DNA of 64,000 nucleotides from JAFGPS01 sp964628465 (lineage in GTDB: Bacteria > Planctomycetota > Phycisphaerae > Sedimentisphaerales > Anaerobacaceae): assembly GCA_964628465.1 (NCBI GenBank), contig CAZVOA010000014.1, positions 13,655-77,654 of the forward strand, written 5' to 3'. The position numbers and the translations under genes are program-made. Under the pieces are notes generated by a model, which had not been told where the DNA came from, made no database searches, and was given only the letters and a program-made list of their open reading frames with translations. Shown piece by piece: positions 35,237-44,019 of the stretch; the stretch's first letter is position 1, and each line of letters starts with the position of its first letter.

Positions 35237-36397
35237 ATGAATCAAAACAATAATAAAATTCTGTTTATTGGTGACATTGACAGAGCCTTTATAAATAAAG
35301 ACTTACAAGCAAATTCCAACTGCGATATTTGTACCTCAATTCCCCAGGCAATTGAGACGCTAAAGAATAATACATATTCAGCAATCGCGGTTGTCGTTTG
35401 GTCTGTCCAGTCAAAATTGAATCCTTTACTCAAAATTTTCCGAGACAATAGCTCCGCACGGATTGTACTTTTAGCACAAATGTATGAAGAACCTATCGCG
35501 ATTCGGCTTATGTGTTCTTCTTACCTGCCGCGACAGGGCGCGAACACGGTGGGTAAAGATCAACCGCTTGTCGATGATTATATGATATGTCCGGTAGATG
35601 CAGATAATTTCTATTGCTCGGTTTTAGGTGTTCCATATTCTGAAACTCAGAATCCAGCACCCAGTACTCTCGTCACGGCGAAGGCTGATGTCGCGGCAGG
35701 ACAGTACGAATTAAGTACAAGAATAAGACATCTCGAAAAATTGGCAACAGAAGATGATTTAACCGGCCTTAAAAACAGAAGATATATAATGGAATTTACC
35801 CGGCAAATCATCGAATATACACAGGAAGAAAATAGCCGGGTGACTTTACTTGTATTCGACATAGATAACTTTAAAAAATATAATGACGTGTACGGTCATA
35901 TGGCTGGTGATGAAATTTTAAAACAGGCGTCACGCCTTATGCGGCGATGCTGCAGACCGCATGATGTTGTCGGCAGAATTGGGGGCGATGAATTCGCTGT
36001 TGTATTCTGGGATGACCCGTCAATTCTTAAAACAGTTATAGAGCAATCCAAAGTAAACGACAGACGTTCTATCGACTCGGACCATCCGCATGAGGCTATG
36101 CTTATTGCGAAACGATTTATAAGTGAGTTGGAAAAAACCCCATCCCCTATCACAAACCCAAAAATTACCAGCCGCGACACGGAGCAGCTCGCTGAAACAG
36201 ATAGCGAGAATTATCGACAGGAATGGCGGGCTGAATTAGGACCAGAGGGAATTGGAACATTAACAATAAGCGGCGGACTGGCAAGCTATCCAAGGGATGG
36301 TAAAACTGTGCAGGAACTCTTTGAGCAGGCCGACAAAGCTCTTCTGGAAGCAAAACGTGACGGCAAAAACAGAATCTACCTCGTTGGAAAGCCCTAA
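35237..36397 (+). CDS. Diguanylate cyclase (GGDEF) with degenerate receiver-like N-terminus
   Basis: A 386-residue protein predicted to make cyclic di-GMP from GTP. Residues 8-130 look like a receiver-type alpha/beta domain (ILFIGDIDRAF, AIAVVVWS, ARIVLLAQMYE) but lack a clear phospho-acceptor Asp in the usual place. The GGDEF domain starts at DDLTGLKNRR; the active-site GGDEF is at residues 249-253, and RPHD five residues before it is a product-inhibition I-site. The part between the catalytic motif and the last strand (TLTISGGLASYP) is about 35-40 residues longer than usual, with a Ser/Thr/Glu-rich insertion around 300-325. No membrane helix is seen. Confidence 0.88.
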   Translation: MNQNNNKILFIGDIDRAFINKDLQANSNCDICTSIPQAIETLKNNTYSAIAVVVWSVQSKLNPLLKIFRDNSSARIVLLAQMYEEPIAIRLMCSSYLPRQGANTVGKDQPLVDDYMICPVDADNFYCSVLGVPYSETQNPAPSTLVTAKADVAAGQYELSTRIRHLEKLATEDDLTGLKNRRYIMEFTRQIIEYTQEENSRVTLLVFDIDNFKKYNDVYGHMAGDEILKQASRLMRRCCRPHDVVGRIGGDEFAVVFWDDPSILKTVIEQSKVNDRRSIDSDHPHEAMLIAKRFISELEKTPSPITNPKITSRDTEQLAETDSENYRQEWRAELGPEGIGTLTISGGLASYPRDGKTVQELFEQADKALLEAKRDGKNRIYLVGKP

Positions 36398-36412
36398 ATC
36401 AAATGATATGTA

Positions 36413-37462
36413 TTAAAAAATTACATTCATAAAGTTCTTCACAGATTGCTCGGTTTTCCATGCTGGGGTAAAACCATTGAAATATTTCGAGTATTCAATC
36501 GCTTCTTTCAATTTAAGTTTGTACTGGCTGACATGATGAAAATATTTTTTCCCCTCGTAGAAATCGCCCAGATATTCCTGCTCGCTCTGACCTGGAGTTG
36601 GCAAAAATAAAACATTCTTTTTGTTCAGTTCCGCCAGTTCCATAACAGTAGTATAACCGGACCTGCTAATGATAAACTTTGAGCGGTTCATCATTTCTTC
36701 CTGCTGACCGGAATTCAAAAAGCTATAAACCTGTACATCGCCGCTCGTACTTGTTTCAATACTATCGGGATTTCCGCCAGCGATTACAATTTTACCTTCG
36801 AGCTGGTCAAGCTGCGACATTATCTTTTTATAAAGAATTGATCTTTGAGGTTCGGGACCTGAAAGTGAAATAAAATAATCTATATCCTCAGTCACATTTT
36901 TTTTCTTAACGTGAGATAATATTCCGATGTACCTTGCTTTGTCTTTACATTTATATCTCAATTGATGAGAGAGTCTGCCGGAAAGATTCGGCTCATCAAA
37001 GTCCGGCACAATAATATATTTATATTTGCTCATCCTCATATTGAGCCACCTTTCGACAATTCTCTCTGCGCCGACAGGTGTTATGAATCTGAGTTGGTGA
37101 TTTATCAGGTAAGAATTATCCACCCTGTCATAAACATCATACCTGCAGTCGGAAATTACTTTGTCGAAACCCTGAGCTATAATCTTTTTCGATTTCTTTC
37201 TTGCTCTCCGAAGCGTGCGTATCATTATAGGTGACGACAGAGCGAATTTTGTTTTGAAAAAAGGAGTCTTCGTATAAGGCAGGTAAATACTGGGAACGTC
37301 ATAATAAGTACACTTGTCCCCAAAATATCCCTGCGCGAGCTTCAATGCCCTTCCGGTCGAGAGAATATGAACTTCATTGCTCTTCAACAGTTCCGTTATC
37401 AACGGAATGTCCCTTGTCGCATGTCCAAGTCCCCAGTCAAAAATTCCAAAAAGTATTTTCAT
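36413..37462 (-). CDS. Glycosyltransferase, GT28/MurG-like C-terminal type
   Basis: A 349-residue GT-B-fold protein. The N-terminal FDWGLGHATRDIPLI is the glycine-rich acceptor-side loop of this family, and the C-terminal half has ISLSGPEPQR, VIAGGNPDS, FIISRSGYTTVMELAELNK and LPTPGQSEQEYL, which form the sugar-nucleotide pocket. It is probably a soluble UDP-sugar-using enzyme. The acceptor is not known, and it is too divergent to be MurG itself. The ATG lies 3 bases after the ruvB stop, so it may be the last gene of the operon. Confidence 0.8.
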   Translation of the reverse strand: MKILFGIFDWGLGHATRDIPLITELLKSNEVHILSTGRALKLAQGYFGDKCTYYDVPSIYLPYTKTPFFKTKFALSSPIMIRTLRRARKKSKKIIAQGFDKVISDCRYDVYDRVDNSYLINHQLRFITPVGAERIVERWLNMRMSKYKYIIVPDFDEPNLSGRLSHQLRYKCKDKARYIGILSHVKKKNVTEDIDYFISLSGPEPQRSILYKKIMSQLDQLEGKIVIAGGNPDSIETSTSGDVQVYSFLNSGQQEEMMNRSKFIISRSGYTTVMELAELNKKNVLFLPTPGQSEQEYLGDFYEGKKYFHHVSQYKLKLKEAIEYSKYFNGFTPAWKTEQSVKNFMNVIF

Positions 37463-37465
37463 ATA

Positions 37466-38518
37466 CTATTCGAATAATTCCATTTCATTTTCAGATTCTT
37501 TTTCAGATTGTTTCTTTTTTTTCGTTTTTATTCCCAAATGGTCACAAGCCTGCTGCGTGATTTCCCTGCCTCGTTTCGTTCTGCGAAGGAAACCTATCTG
37601 CAAAAGATACGGCTCGACAACATCCTCCAAAGTATCCCTTTCCTCGCCAAGCGTAGCGGCTATCGCTTCGATGCCCGCCGGTCCGCCTTCGTAAATATCC
37701 ACAAGAGCAAATAGAACCGACCTGTCAAGCTCATCCAGTCCGAGTTTGTCGATTCGTTCCATTTTCAAGGAGCTTTCCACAATCTTCGTACTAAGTACAC
37801 CTGTTCCTTTAACCTGTGCGTAATCGCGTACACGTTTTAGCAATCTGTTCGCGATTCGCGGCGTTCCTCGCGAACACGCCGCTATCAACTCAAGCGTTCC
37901 ATCCTCGTATTGAAGATCGAGCAGTTTCGCTGACCTGCTGATTATTTGTGTCAAATCATCTACTGTGTAAAAATCCAGGTGATACATCATTCCGAACCTG
38001 CTGCGAAGCGGCGAGCTAAGCAATCCGGCTCGCGTTGTCGCGCCTATCAAAGTGAAACGTTTGAGAGGAAAGTTAATCGTTTTGGCATGTAAGCCGCTAT
38101 CTACTGTATAATCGACTTTGAAATCTTCCATCGCTGGGTAGATAAATTCCTCGACCGGCGTACTGAGCCGATGAATTTCGTCTATAAAAAGCACATCACC
38201 TGTATTGACGTTGCTCAGCAAACCCATTATGTCCCCAGCTTTCGCAAGAGCTGGTCCCGAAGTACAGCGAACTTTCGCTCCCATTTCGTTGGCGACTACA
38301 TTTGCCAATGTCGTTTTGCCAAGTCCGGGAGGGCCGTAAAACAATATATGTTCGAGCGGCTCTTTTCTTTTTTTCGCGGCTTCTATCGCTATGGAAAGTT
38401 TTTCCTTAACGTTATGCTGACCTATACATTCGGTAAGCGCCTTTGGACGCAGTGACATATTGAAATGCTCTTCACTGTCGCTCAAAGATTGTCCACTTAT
38501 TATTCTGCCTATAGTCAT
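37466..38518 (-). CDS. ruvB: Holliday junction branch migration helicase RuvB
   Basis: A 350-residue AAA+ motor that drives branch migration with RuvA. Walker A is GPPGLGKTT (62-70), Walker B LFIDEIHRL near 112, sensor 1 LIGATTRAG, and the arginine finger region SPLRSRFG. The C-terminal winged helix (DVVEPYLLQIGFLRRTKRGRE) contacts DNA. After it comes a non-standard Lys/Glu-rich tail. It follows ruvA after a 37-base gap that holds a TTAG-rich simple repeat. Confidence 0.97.
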   Translation of the reverse strand: MTIGRIISGQSLSDSEEHFNMSLRPKALTECIGQHNVKEKLSIAIEAAKKRKEPLEHILFYGPPGLGKTTLANVVANEMGAKVRCTSGPALAKAGDIMGLLSNVNTGDVLFIDEIHRLSTPVEEFIYPAMEDFKVDYTVDSGLHAKTINFPLKRFTLIGATTRAGLLSSPLRSRFGMMYHLDFYTVDDLTQIISRSAKLLDLQYEDGTLELIAACSRGTPRIANRLLKRVRDYAQVKGTGVLSTKIVESSLKMERIDKLGLDELDRSVLFALVDIYEGGPAGIEAIAATLGEERDTLEDVVEPYLLQIGFLRRTKRGREITQQACDHLGIKTKKKKQSEKESENEMELFE

Positions 38519-38555
38519 TTTTTAGTTTTTAGTCGTTAGTTGTTAGTATTTAGTT
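38519..38555. repeat. TTAGT-rich simple repeat between ruvA and ruvB
   Basis: The gap holds successive words TTTAGT, TTAGTCG, TTAGTTG and TTAGTAT. It is a degenerate TTAG-type intergenic repeat, without visible function. Confidence 0.4.
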
Positions 38556-39185
38556 TTATACTTCCACGCCCTGCTTGAGTCTGTACACAAGAGGCACAAG
38601 GGCTTCGGCGGTCGTTATGTCAGGATGCTTTTTTCTTGCCATTTCAACCAGTTCTATCGCTTCGGAGCGTTTCTCACCCCATGCAATGAGGATTTCGAGA
38701 GCTTCAACCTGGTACGGCTTAAAACCGACTTCTGTCTTCGCACTCGTTTGAGCCTGCTCCGCAAACTCCTGCAATTTACCTTTCAAGTCAGCGATAATCT
38801 GCTGAGCCATTCTAGCCCCGATTCCGGATAAGGTGAGTAACAATTTCTCATCGCCATTTTCTATAGCGGTCGCAATAGACGCTACCGGAAGACTGAGCGA
38901 ACGTAAACCTTTTTTTATACCCATTCCTTTAACGCTGGTATATTTTTTGAAAAAGTCTCTCTCGCCCGCGTTCAAAAAACCTACCATTCTTGGAACGAGA
39001 TTTCCACCTCCGAGAGAGCCTTCGTAATATTCCATCGTACAAAGCGTAATATCCGAGCCAGCTTTGCCCGAAAGCGCATCAACACAATAACTTGCAAGCA
39101 TTACTTCATAACTCACCGCTCCAACCTTTACAAGGCACGATTCAGTATCAAGTTTAACTAATTGTCCTTCTATTTGAGCAATCAT
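38556..39185 (-). CDS. ruvA: Holliday junction DNA helicase subunit RuvA
   Basis: A 209-residue protein that binds four-way junctions and loads RuvB. The OB fold occupies residues 1-65 (MIAQIEGQLVKL...), two helix-hairpin-helix motifs follow (YTSVKGMGIKKGLRSL and LLTLSGIGARMAQQII), and a C-terminal RuvB-binding domain. Compared with E. coli, the OB part has small insertions (GSLGGGNLVPR). It starts 4 bases after the ruvC stop. Confidence 0.92.
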   Translation of the reverse strand: MIAQIEGQLVKLDTESCLVKVGAVSYEVMLASYCVDALSGKAGSDITLCTMEYYEGSLGGGNLVPRMVGFLNAGERDFFKKYTSVKGMGIKKGLRSLSLPVASIATAIENGDEKLLLTLSGIGARMAQQIIADLKGKLQEFAEQAQTSAKTEVGFKPYQVEALEILIAWGEKRSEAIELVEMARKKHPDITTAEALVPLVYRLKQGVEV

Positions 39186-39189
39186 ATTT

Positions 39190-39672
39190 TTAAGTTGTTA
39201 TCTGCAGCGAGTTCGCACAACACAGAGCCGCTGCTATGGCATCTGCTACGTCATTTGGCTCAGGCATCTCAGCGAGCATAAAAATCGTCTGGATGGTTCT
39301 CTGAACCTGCTCTTTTGTCGCCCTGCCGTTGCCTGTTATCGACTTCTTTATTCGAGTCGCACTGAAACTTTTTACCTCAATCATAGACTGAGCACATTTT
39401 TGCAGTATAACACCTCTTGCGTGTCCCATCAATATCGCAGTTTTCGGATGAGCATAATGCGAGTACAATTCCTCGACCGCGACTATATCAGGCTTGAAGT
39501 TTTCGAGAATTTCACTTATATCGTATGCGATCCTATTCAATCTTTGGGCAAGAGGCAAATCGGCCGGCGTACGAATAAAGCCTGCTTCGACCAGCTTTTC
39601 ACCTTCGACGCTTGTTTCCATACAGGCATACCCGCAAACCTGCAAACCGGGATCGATACCAAGTATTATCAT
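39190..39672 (-). CDS. ruvC: Crossover junction endonuclease RuvC
   Basis: A 160-residue Holliday-junction resolvase with the RNase H fold. Acidic catalytic residues are Asp7 (ILGIDPG), Glu67 (VAVEELY) and the DVADAIAAA pair near 140. It overlaps cysS by 4 bases and is followed by ruvA and ruvB, giving a complete ruvCAB set. Confidence 0.96.
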   Translation of the reverse strand: MIILGIDPGLQVCGYACMETSVEGEKLVEAGFIRTPADLPLAQRLNRIAYDISEILENFKPDIVAVEELYSHYAHPKTAILMGHARGVILQKCAQSMIEVKSFSATRIKKSITGNGRATKEQVQRTIQTIFMLAEMPEPNDVADAIAAALCCANSLQITT

Positions 39673-41147
39673 TTTTTTCTCCAGAACGTTCCCTGCGGCG
39701 AATCTTCAAGAACAATTCCTGCTTCATCTATTTTTTTGCGAATCTCATCGGATCGTGCATAATCTTTCTGTTTTCGAGCTTCGTTACGCTGTCCAATTAA
39801 AATATTCACCAGCTTATCCATCGTTTCGTTATCCGCTGAACCCGATTGTTCATACTCGTCCTTAACGATTCCAAGTACGTCGCCGCCAAGCATGGTGAAC
39901 AATCCGTCAATTGCTTCAAGAGTCTGTTTGTTTGCTTTATTTTCCAGAAGTAATTTCTGAGTATCACGTACAAGCTCGAACAGAACAGATAATGCAATTG
40001 ATGTATTAAGGTCATCGTTCATGGCCTTTTCGAATTTTTCTTTTAATTCTTCGAGAGTTTTTCCAACAGTTTCATCAACTTCGCCATCAGCCGCAGCCTT
40101 GATTCTATTTCTTACTTCGATAACACATGAAGAAATTTTCTCATAGCCGCTCTTTGCTGAATACAACGCCGCATCGGAAAAATCCAGCGGACTTCTATAA
40201 TGGCTATTCAAAATCAGCTGCCTTATCGCCAGCGGATTATAGTCCCTTGTTAACCTTTCATGTGTACCGGAAAATGCCTGTTTGAGCGTAATGAAATTAT
40301 TCAGGCTCTTACCCATTTTCTGGCCGTCAACTGTAACCATATTATGATGAATCCAGTATCGTACAAATTCTACACCATTTGCGGCTTCCGATTGCGCAAT
40401 TTCGCATTCGTGATGAGGAAACTGATTTTCCAGGCCGCCGCCGTGAATGTCGATTGTTTTACCGAGATATTTCATACTCATAACCGAGCATTCGAGATGC
40501 CAGCCGGGATAACCCATTCCCCACGGGCTGGGCCATTGCATGATATGGTTAGGCTCGGCTTTCTTCCAGATGGCGAAATCGACTGGACTTTTCTTTTCAG
40601 GCGAAACTTCCACACGTGTACCGGAAATCATTTCTTCAATGTTTCTGCCGGAAAGTTTCCCGTAATCCTTGAACTTCGAGACATCGAAATATACAGAACC
40701 ATTAACTTCGTAGGCATAACCTTTGTCAAGCAGGGTTTTTACCAACTCTATCTGCTCGGTTATATGGCCGCTCGCGCGTGGACTTATATCAGGGCGAACG
40801 CAATTCAGCTTGTCCATATCCTCAAAATAGCTGCGGGTATAATATTCAGCCACGGCCATCGGATGTTTATGTTCGGTTTTGGCTTTTTTCGCGATTTTAT
40901 CTTCGCCTTCGTCGGCGTCGTCGGTCAGGTGACCTACATCAGTAATATTCTGAACGTAAGTGACATTGTAGCCGAGGTAGCGAAGATACCTGAGCAGAAT
41001 ATCGAAACTGATATAACTTTTCGCGTGACCGAGATGCGCATGACCATACACAGTAGGCCCGCAAACATACATCCCTACTCGCCCTTTTTCCAAAGGTACA
41101 AATTCTTCCTGCCTTCTCGTTAAACTATTATAAAGCTCTAATCCCAT
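39669..41147 (-). CDS. cysS: Cysteinyl-tRNA synthetase
   Basis: A 492-residue class Ia synthetase charging tRNA-Cys. The HIGH-type motif HLGHA lies at 38-42 after MYVCGPTVYG, whose Cys is a zinc ligand; further zinc ligands are in WHLECSVMS and FPHHECEIAQ. KMGKSLNN is the KMSKS loop. The C-terminus (RNEARKQKDYARSDEIRKKIDEAGI) recognises the anticodon. Its start lies just 3' of a composite repeat that separates it from ispF. Confidence 0.97.
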   Translation of the reverse strand: MGLELYNSLTRRQEEFVPLEKGRVGMYVCGPTVYGHAHLGHAKSYISFDILLRYLRYLGYNVTYVQNITDVGHLTDDADEGEDKIAKKAKTEHKHPMAVAEYYTRSYFEDMDKLNCVRPDISPRASGHITEQIELVKTLLDKGYAYEVNGSVYFDVSKFKDYGKLSGRNIEEMISGTRVEVSPEKKSPVDFAIWKKAEPNHIMQWPSPWGMGYPGWHLECSVMSMKYLGKTIDIHGGGLENQFPHHECEIAQSEAANGVEFVRYWIHHNMVTVDGQKMGKSLNNFITLKQAFSGTHERLTRDYNPLAIRQLILNSHYRSPLDFSDAALYSAKSGYEKISSCVIEVRNRIKAAADGEVDETVGKTLEELKEKFEKAMNDDLNTSIALSVLFELVRDTQKLLLENKANKQTLEAIDGLFTMLGGDVLGIVKDEYEQSGSADNETMDKLVNILIGQRNEARKQKDYARSDEIRKKIDEAGIVLEDSPQGTFWRKK

Positions 41148-41304
41148 AATTCCTTTCTTCTTTTAGCCACAGAGGGCACAGAGAACACAGAGATTGTAGG
41201 GTGCGTGCCAACGCACCAAACAACCAGCAAAAGGAAATGGTGCGTTGTCACACACCCTACTCTGCTTTTTTTAATCCGTGTTAATCAGTGTCTTAAAACC
41301 CTAT
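41148..41304. repeat. Composite repeat island between ispF and cysS
   Basis: Three adjoining elements. An ACAGAG-type direct repeat (CACAGAGGGCACAGAGAAC, about 41168-41192) comes first. A large palindrome follows with arms 41196-41218 and 41238-41260 (GTAGGGTGCGT.. / ..CACACCCTAC and AACGCACCA / TGGTGCGTT). Last is AATCCGTGTTAATCAGTGTC at 41273-41292. Similar words are common as dispersed repeats in environmental bacterial genomes. The island interrupts an otherwise tight operon. Confidence 0.7.
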
Positions 41305-41820
41305 CTAAAGACCTCGTTTTTTTCTCTTTCTTAAAAGAGCGGTTGCTGTTGCTGCTATTGCCTGGCCGGTTCCGATTTCGCCCATGCCTTCGTTTGTTTT
41401 GGCTTTGACATTTACCGCTGTAAAATCTATTCCCAAAAGTCCGGCGATAACTCTTTTCATTTGTCCCTTTACAGGACCAAGCTTTGGCAATTCAGCATGA
41501 ATAATCAAATCGACATTTACTATTTGCCAGTGTTTTTCTTCGAGTTTTTCTTTTACACTTTGTAATAATTCCTTGCTGTCAACATCCTTCCATTTGGCTT
41601 CCGTATCAGGAAACAGCGTCCCAATGTCACCCATTCCAGACGCGCCGAGCAATGCGTCTATCACCGCGTGTAAACCAACGTCGCCATCACTATGGCCGAG
41701 CAGGCCGAGCGGAAAAGGTATATAAATTCCGCAAAGCATCAGCTTGCGGTTTTCAACAAGCCTGTGGATGTCCGTGCCTATTCCAATTCGATAATCAGGT
41801 TCTTCCTCAAATGGTATCAC
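41305..41820 (-). CDS. ispF: 2-C-methyl-D-erythritol 2,4-cyclodiphosphate synthase
   Basis: A 171-residue enzyme of the MEP isoprenoid pathway. Zinc ligands are in GIGTDIHRL and in GHSDGDVGLHAVIDALLGA; GDIGTLFPDT and the C-terminal VKAKTNEGMGEIGTGQAIA are family signatures. It forms a trimer with the active site between subunits. Start overlaps hisB by 4 bases. Confidence 0.96.
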   Translation of the reverse strand: MIPFEEEPDYRIGIGTDIHRLVENRKLMLCGIYIPFPLGLLGHSDGDVGLHAVIDALLGASGMGDIGTLFPDTEAKWKDVDSKELLQSVKEKLEEKHWQIVNVDLIIHAELPKLGPVKGQMKRVIAGLLGIDFTAVNVKAKTNEGMGEIGTGQAIAATATALLRKRKKRGL

Positions 41821-42401
41821 AATATCCCCTTTGTACTCGGTATTTCAGTTCCGCGAATTTCAATAGCAGCTCCCAAAGCCATACCAAGCCCTTTGAAAAT
41901 CGCTTCGGCTATGTGATGACTGTTCGTGCCGTAAGGTACGTTTATATGCAGGTTGAACCTGCCGTTATTCGCGAAACTTCGCAACATTTCCTCAAGACAC
42001 TCTACATCAAAATCACCGATTTTATCTGATCTGTATTCGACGTTATAAACAAACGCGGCTCTGCCTGATAAATCAATAGACACATTCGCAAGTGCGTCTT
42101 CCATAGGCACTGAACTATTTCCATATCTTACGATGCCTTTTTTGCCGCCAAGAGCTTTGAGCAGAGCCTCACCCAAACATATCGCGATATCTTCTACGGT
42201 ATGATGAGCATCCACTTCAAGGTCGCCTTTCGCTTTTACTATAAGGTCGATTCCGCTATGCTTGCTCAGGTGTGTAAGCATATGGTCGAGAAAGCCGACA
42301 CCTGTATCGATTTCATATTTCCCGACGCCGTCAAGGTTCAACTCAAGATGAATATCAGTTTCTTTTGTTTTTCTGTCTATCTTCGCGATTCTATTGTCCA
42401 T
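41817..42401 (-). CDS. hisB: Imidazoleglycerol-phosphate dehydratase
   Basis: A 194-residue monofunctional enzyme of histidine synthesis (no phosphatase domain). Manganese-binding histidines lie in GFLDHMLTHLSKH and DAHHTVEDIAICLGEAL, and GTNSHHIAEAIFK is the C-terminal counterpart. It sits between hisC (25-base gap) and ispF (4-base overlap) on the minus strand. Confidence 0.96.
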   Translation of the reverse strand: MDNRIAKIDRKTKETDIHLELNLDGVGKYEIDTGVGFLDHMLTHLSKHSGIDLIVKAKGDLEVDAHHTVEDIAICLGEALLKALGGKKGIVRYGNSSVPMEDALANVSIDLSGRAAFVYNVEYRSDKIGDFDVECLEEMLRSFANNGRFNLHINVPYGTNSHHIAEAIFKGLGMALGAAIEIRGTEIPSTKGIL

Positions 42402-42426
42402 AACAATTTCCTTTATAACATCTTAA

Positions 42427-43473
42427 TTAAACAGCTAAAATTTCCTTTAAGGCCGCAATTAATTTATCGTCTTGCTCAGGCAATCCAACTGAAATCCTCA
42501 ACTTATTTTCCAGACCAGGATACGGAAAATATCTTACAAATATATTTCTTTTCTTAAGTTCCTCATGAATTACCGAGCCGCTTTTGCCGTTATATTCGGC
42601 ACAAACAAAATTCGAAAAACTGTTCGGAATTTTGAAACCAATTTTTCTAAGCGATTCCGTCAATCTTGTTCTCTCAGTCTTGATTTTTTCAATATTTGTT
42701 TTGAAATACTCCTGGTCCTTTATCGCTTCAGTCGCAAGAGCAATCGCAATCGAATCGACATTGTAGGAATCCTTCACTTTCATAAGGCCTTCTATCAACT
42801 CAGGTTGCGCGATTGCATAACCGAATCTCAAGCCCGCAAGTGAATAGCCCTTGCTTAAAGTCCTGAGAATAATCACATTATCAAAATCCTTAACCAACGC
42901 TGTACATTTTTTTTCCGCATAATCGGAATATGCTTCATCAATCAGTAAAACTCCGGAAATCTCGTCGGCCAGAGAAGCAATCTCATCCACGCTGATAAAA
43001 GTTCCGCTCGGAGCGTTCGGATTGCATACAATTGTCAAAGCGGCGTTGGTCGAAGCTAATTTGGAAGGCAGATTAAATTCCTTATCGAACGGAATTTCTA
43101 TCACCGGGCAATTCTGAATTTTAGCCAAAACCGGATAAAGCGAATATGTCGGAACTGGATAAGCCGCCGGCCTATTTACATCACAAAAAGCCCTGAAAGC
43201 CAGATTGAGCAGGTCATCGCCGCCGTTGCAGCACATTATATGCTCAGCCGTTACGCCATTCAGCTCTCCGGCCGCTTCGCGGAACTGATTTCCAACCGGA
43301 TCTGGATACCGACGTAGTTGCTCGGTTGTTATATTCCTGAGCCTTTCCATCACTTTAGGCGAAGGCGGAAACGGATTTTCATTCGTATTGAGCTTGATTA
43401 CATCCACCTGTTTCGGCTGAAAACCAGGCTCATAACCTTTCATTTTATCTATATTATCACAAAAATAACTCAT
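42427..43473 (-). CDS. hisC: Histidinol-phosphate aminotransferase
   Basis: A 348-residue PLP enzyme of fold type I. NTNENPFPPSP is the HisC N-terminal signature, LLIDEAYSDYA holds the PLP-contacting Asp/Tyr, and Lys208 (TLSKGYSLAGLRFGYA) forms the Schiff base. It is the first gene of the minus-strand run and starts directly next to palindromic repeat copy 3. Confidence 0.95.
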   Translation of the reverse strand: MSYFCDNIDKMKGYEPGFQPKQVDVIKLNTNENPFPPSPKVMERLRNITTEQLRRYPDPVGNQFREAAGELNGVTAEHIMCCNGGDDLLNLAFRAFCDVNRPAAYPVPTYSLYPVLAKIQNCPVIEIPFDKEFNLPSKLASTNAALTIVCNPNAPSGTFISVDEIASLADEISGVLLIDEAYSDYAEKKCTALVKDFDNVIILRTLSKGYSLAGLRFGYAIAQPELIEGLMKVKDSYNVDSIAIALATEAIKDQEYFKTNIEKIKTERTRLTESLRKIGFKIPNSFSNFVCAEYNGKSGSVIHEELKKRNIFVRYFPYPGLENKLRISVGLPEQDDKLIAALKEILAV

Positions 43474-43479
43474 AATAGT

Positions 43480-43567
43480 CTCGTCGTTCGTATTGCGTCG
43501 TGCGTATTGAGTAGTAAAAAATAATCAAATATAACGCAATACGATATACTCAATACGCAATACGACA
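43480..43567. repeat. Dispersed intergenic palindromic repeat, copy 3
   Basis: The left arm (TCGTATTGCGTCGTGCGTATTGAGTAG region) pairs with the right arm (ATACTCAATACGCAATACGA) around an A/T-rich centre, with an extra AACGCAATACGATAT word. It lies between hisC (minus) and the MNT gene (plus). This copy has the longest uninterrupted pairing of the three. Confidence 0.75.
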
Positions 43568-43620
43568 CAATTATAAAGGATTTTGCCCAAAGTGAAAGAG
43601 AACTTTTCGGGATTTATCAA

Positions 43621-43649
43621 TTGATTATTTCCTCTGGAATTAATATGAT
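43621..43649 (+). promoter_or_regulatory. Predicted promoter of the MNT/HEPN pair
   Basis: TTGATT (43621-43626), a 17-base spacer and TATGAT (43644-43649) lie 40 bases upstream of the ATG; AAGGA precedes the ATG. Confidence 0.55.
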
Positions 43650-43689
43650 AAAGTATCTTCCGGGTATAAAATGAAAGAAGGACGATACA

Positions 43690-44019
43690 ATGATAACAAT
43701 AGAACAATTTGAGCAGGAAATACAAAATATCGTTCGACAGCTTATTAATTTATATAAGCCTCAGAAAGTTATTCTTTTTGGCTCCTTAGCTGGAGGAAAA
43801 ATAAGCCAGGGAACCGATATTGACCTGTTTATTATAAAAAATGAGGTTCCTGAACTGGGAGTTGACAGAATACGCCAACTCGACACTATCATTAAATACA
43901 ATCTCGCCACAGATTTTATCATTTATAAGCCAATTGAAGTCGACCAGAGATTGAAATTAGGCGACCCATTTGTAACAAATATTCTGAAGGAAGGTAAAAT
44001 ACTTTACGATGCTGCCTGA
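43690..44019 (+). CDS. Minimal nucleotidyltransferase (MNT), putative antitoxin
   Basis: A 109-residue protein with the polymerase-beta-type nucleotidyltransferase core: Gly31-Ser32 in LFGSLAGG and the metal pair Asp43/Asp45 in GTDIDLFII. In MntA/HepT-type pairs this protein inactivates the HEPN toxin by AMPylation, but the GSx10DxD motif of proven MntA enzymes differs slightly from the one here. It overlaps the HEPN gene by 11 bases. Confidence 0.85.
   Translation: MITIEQFEQEIQNIVRQLINLYKPQKVILFGSLAGGKISQGTDIDLFIIKNEVPELGVDRIRQLDTIIKYNLATDFIIYKPIEVDQRLKLGDPFVTNILKEGKILYDAA

Noticed and set aside
40260..41123. Long plus-strand open frame (287 codons) opposite cysS
   Set aside because: It is the antisense shadow of a clear, intact cysS gene. 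It has no ribosome site, and its Phe/His-rich composition is typical of shadow frames.
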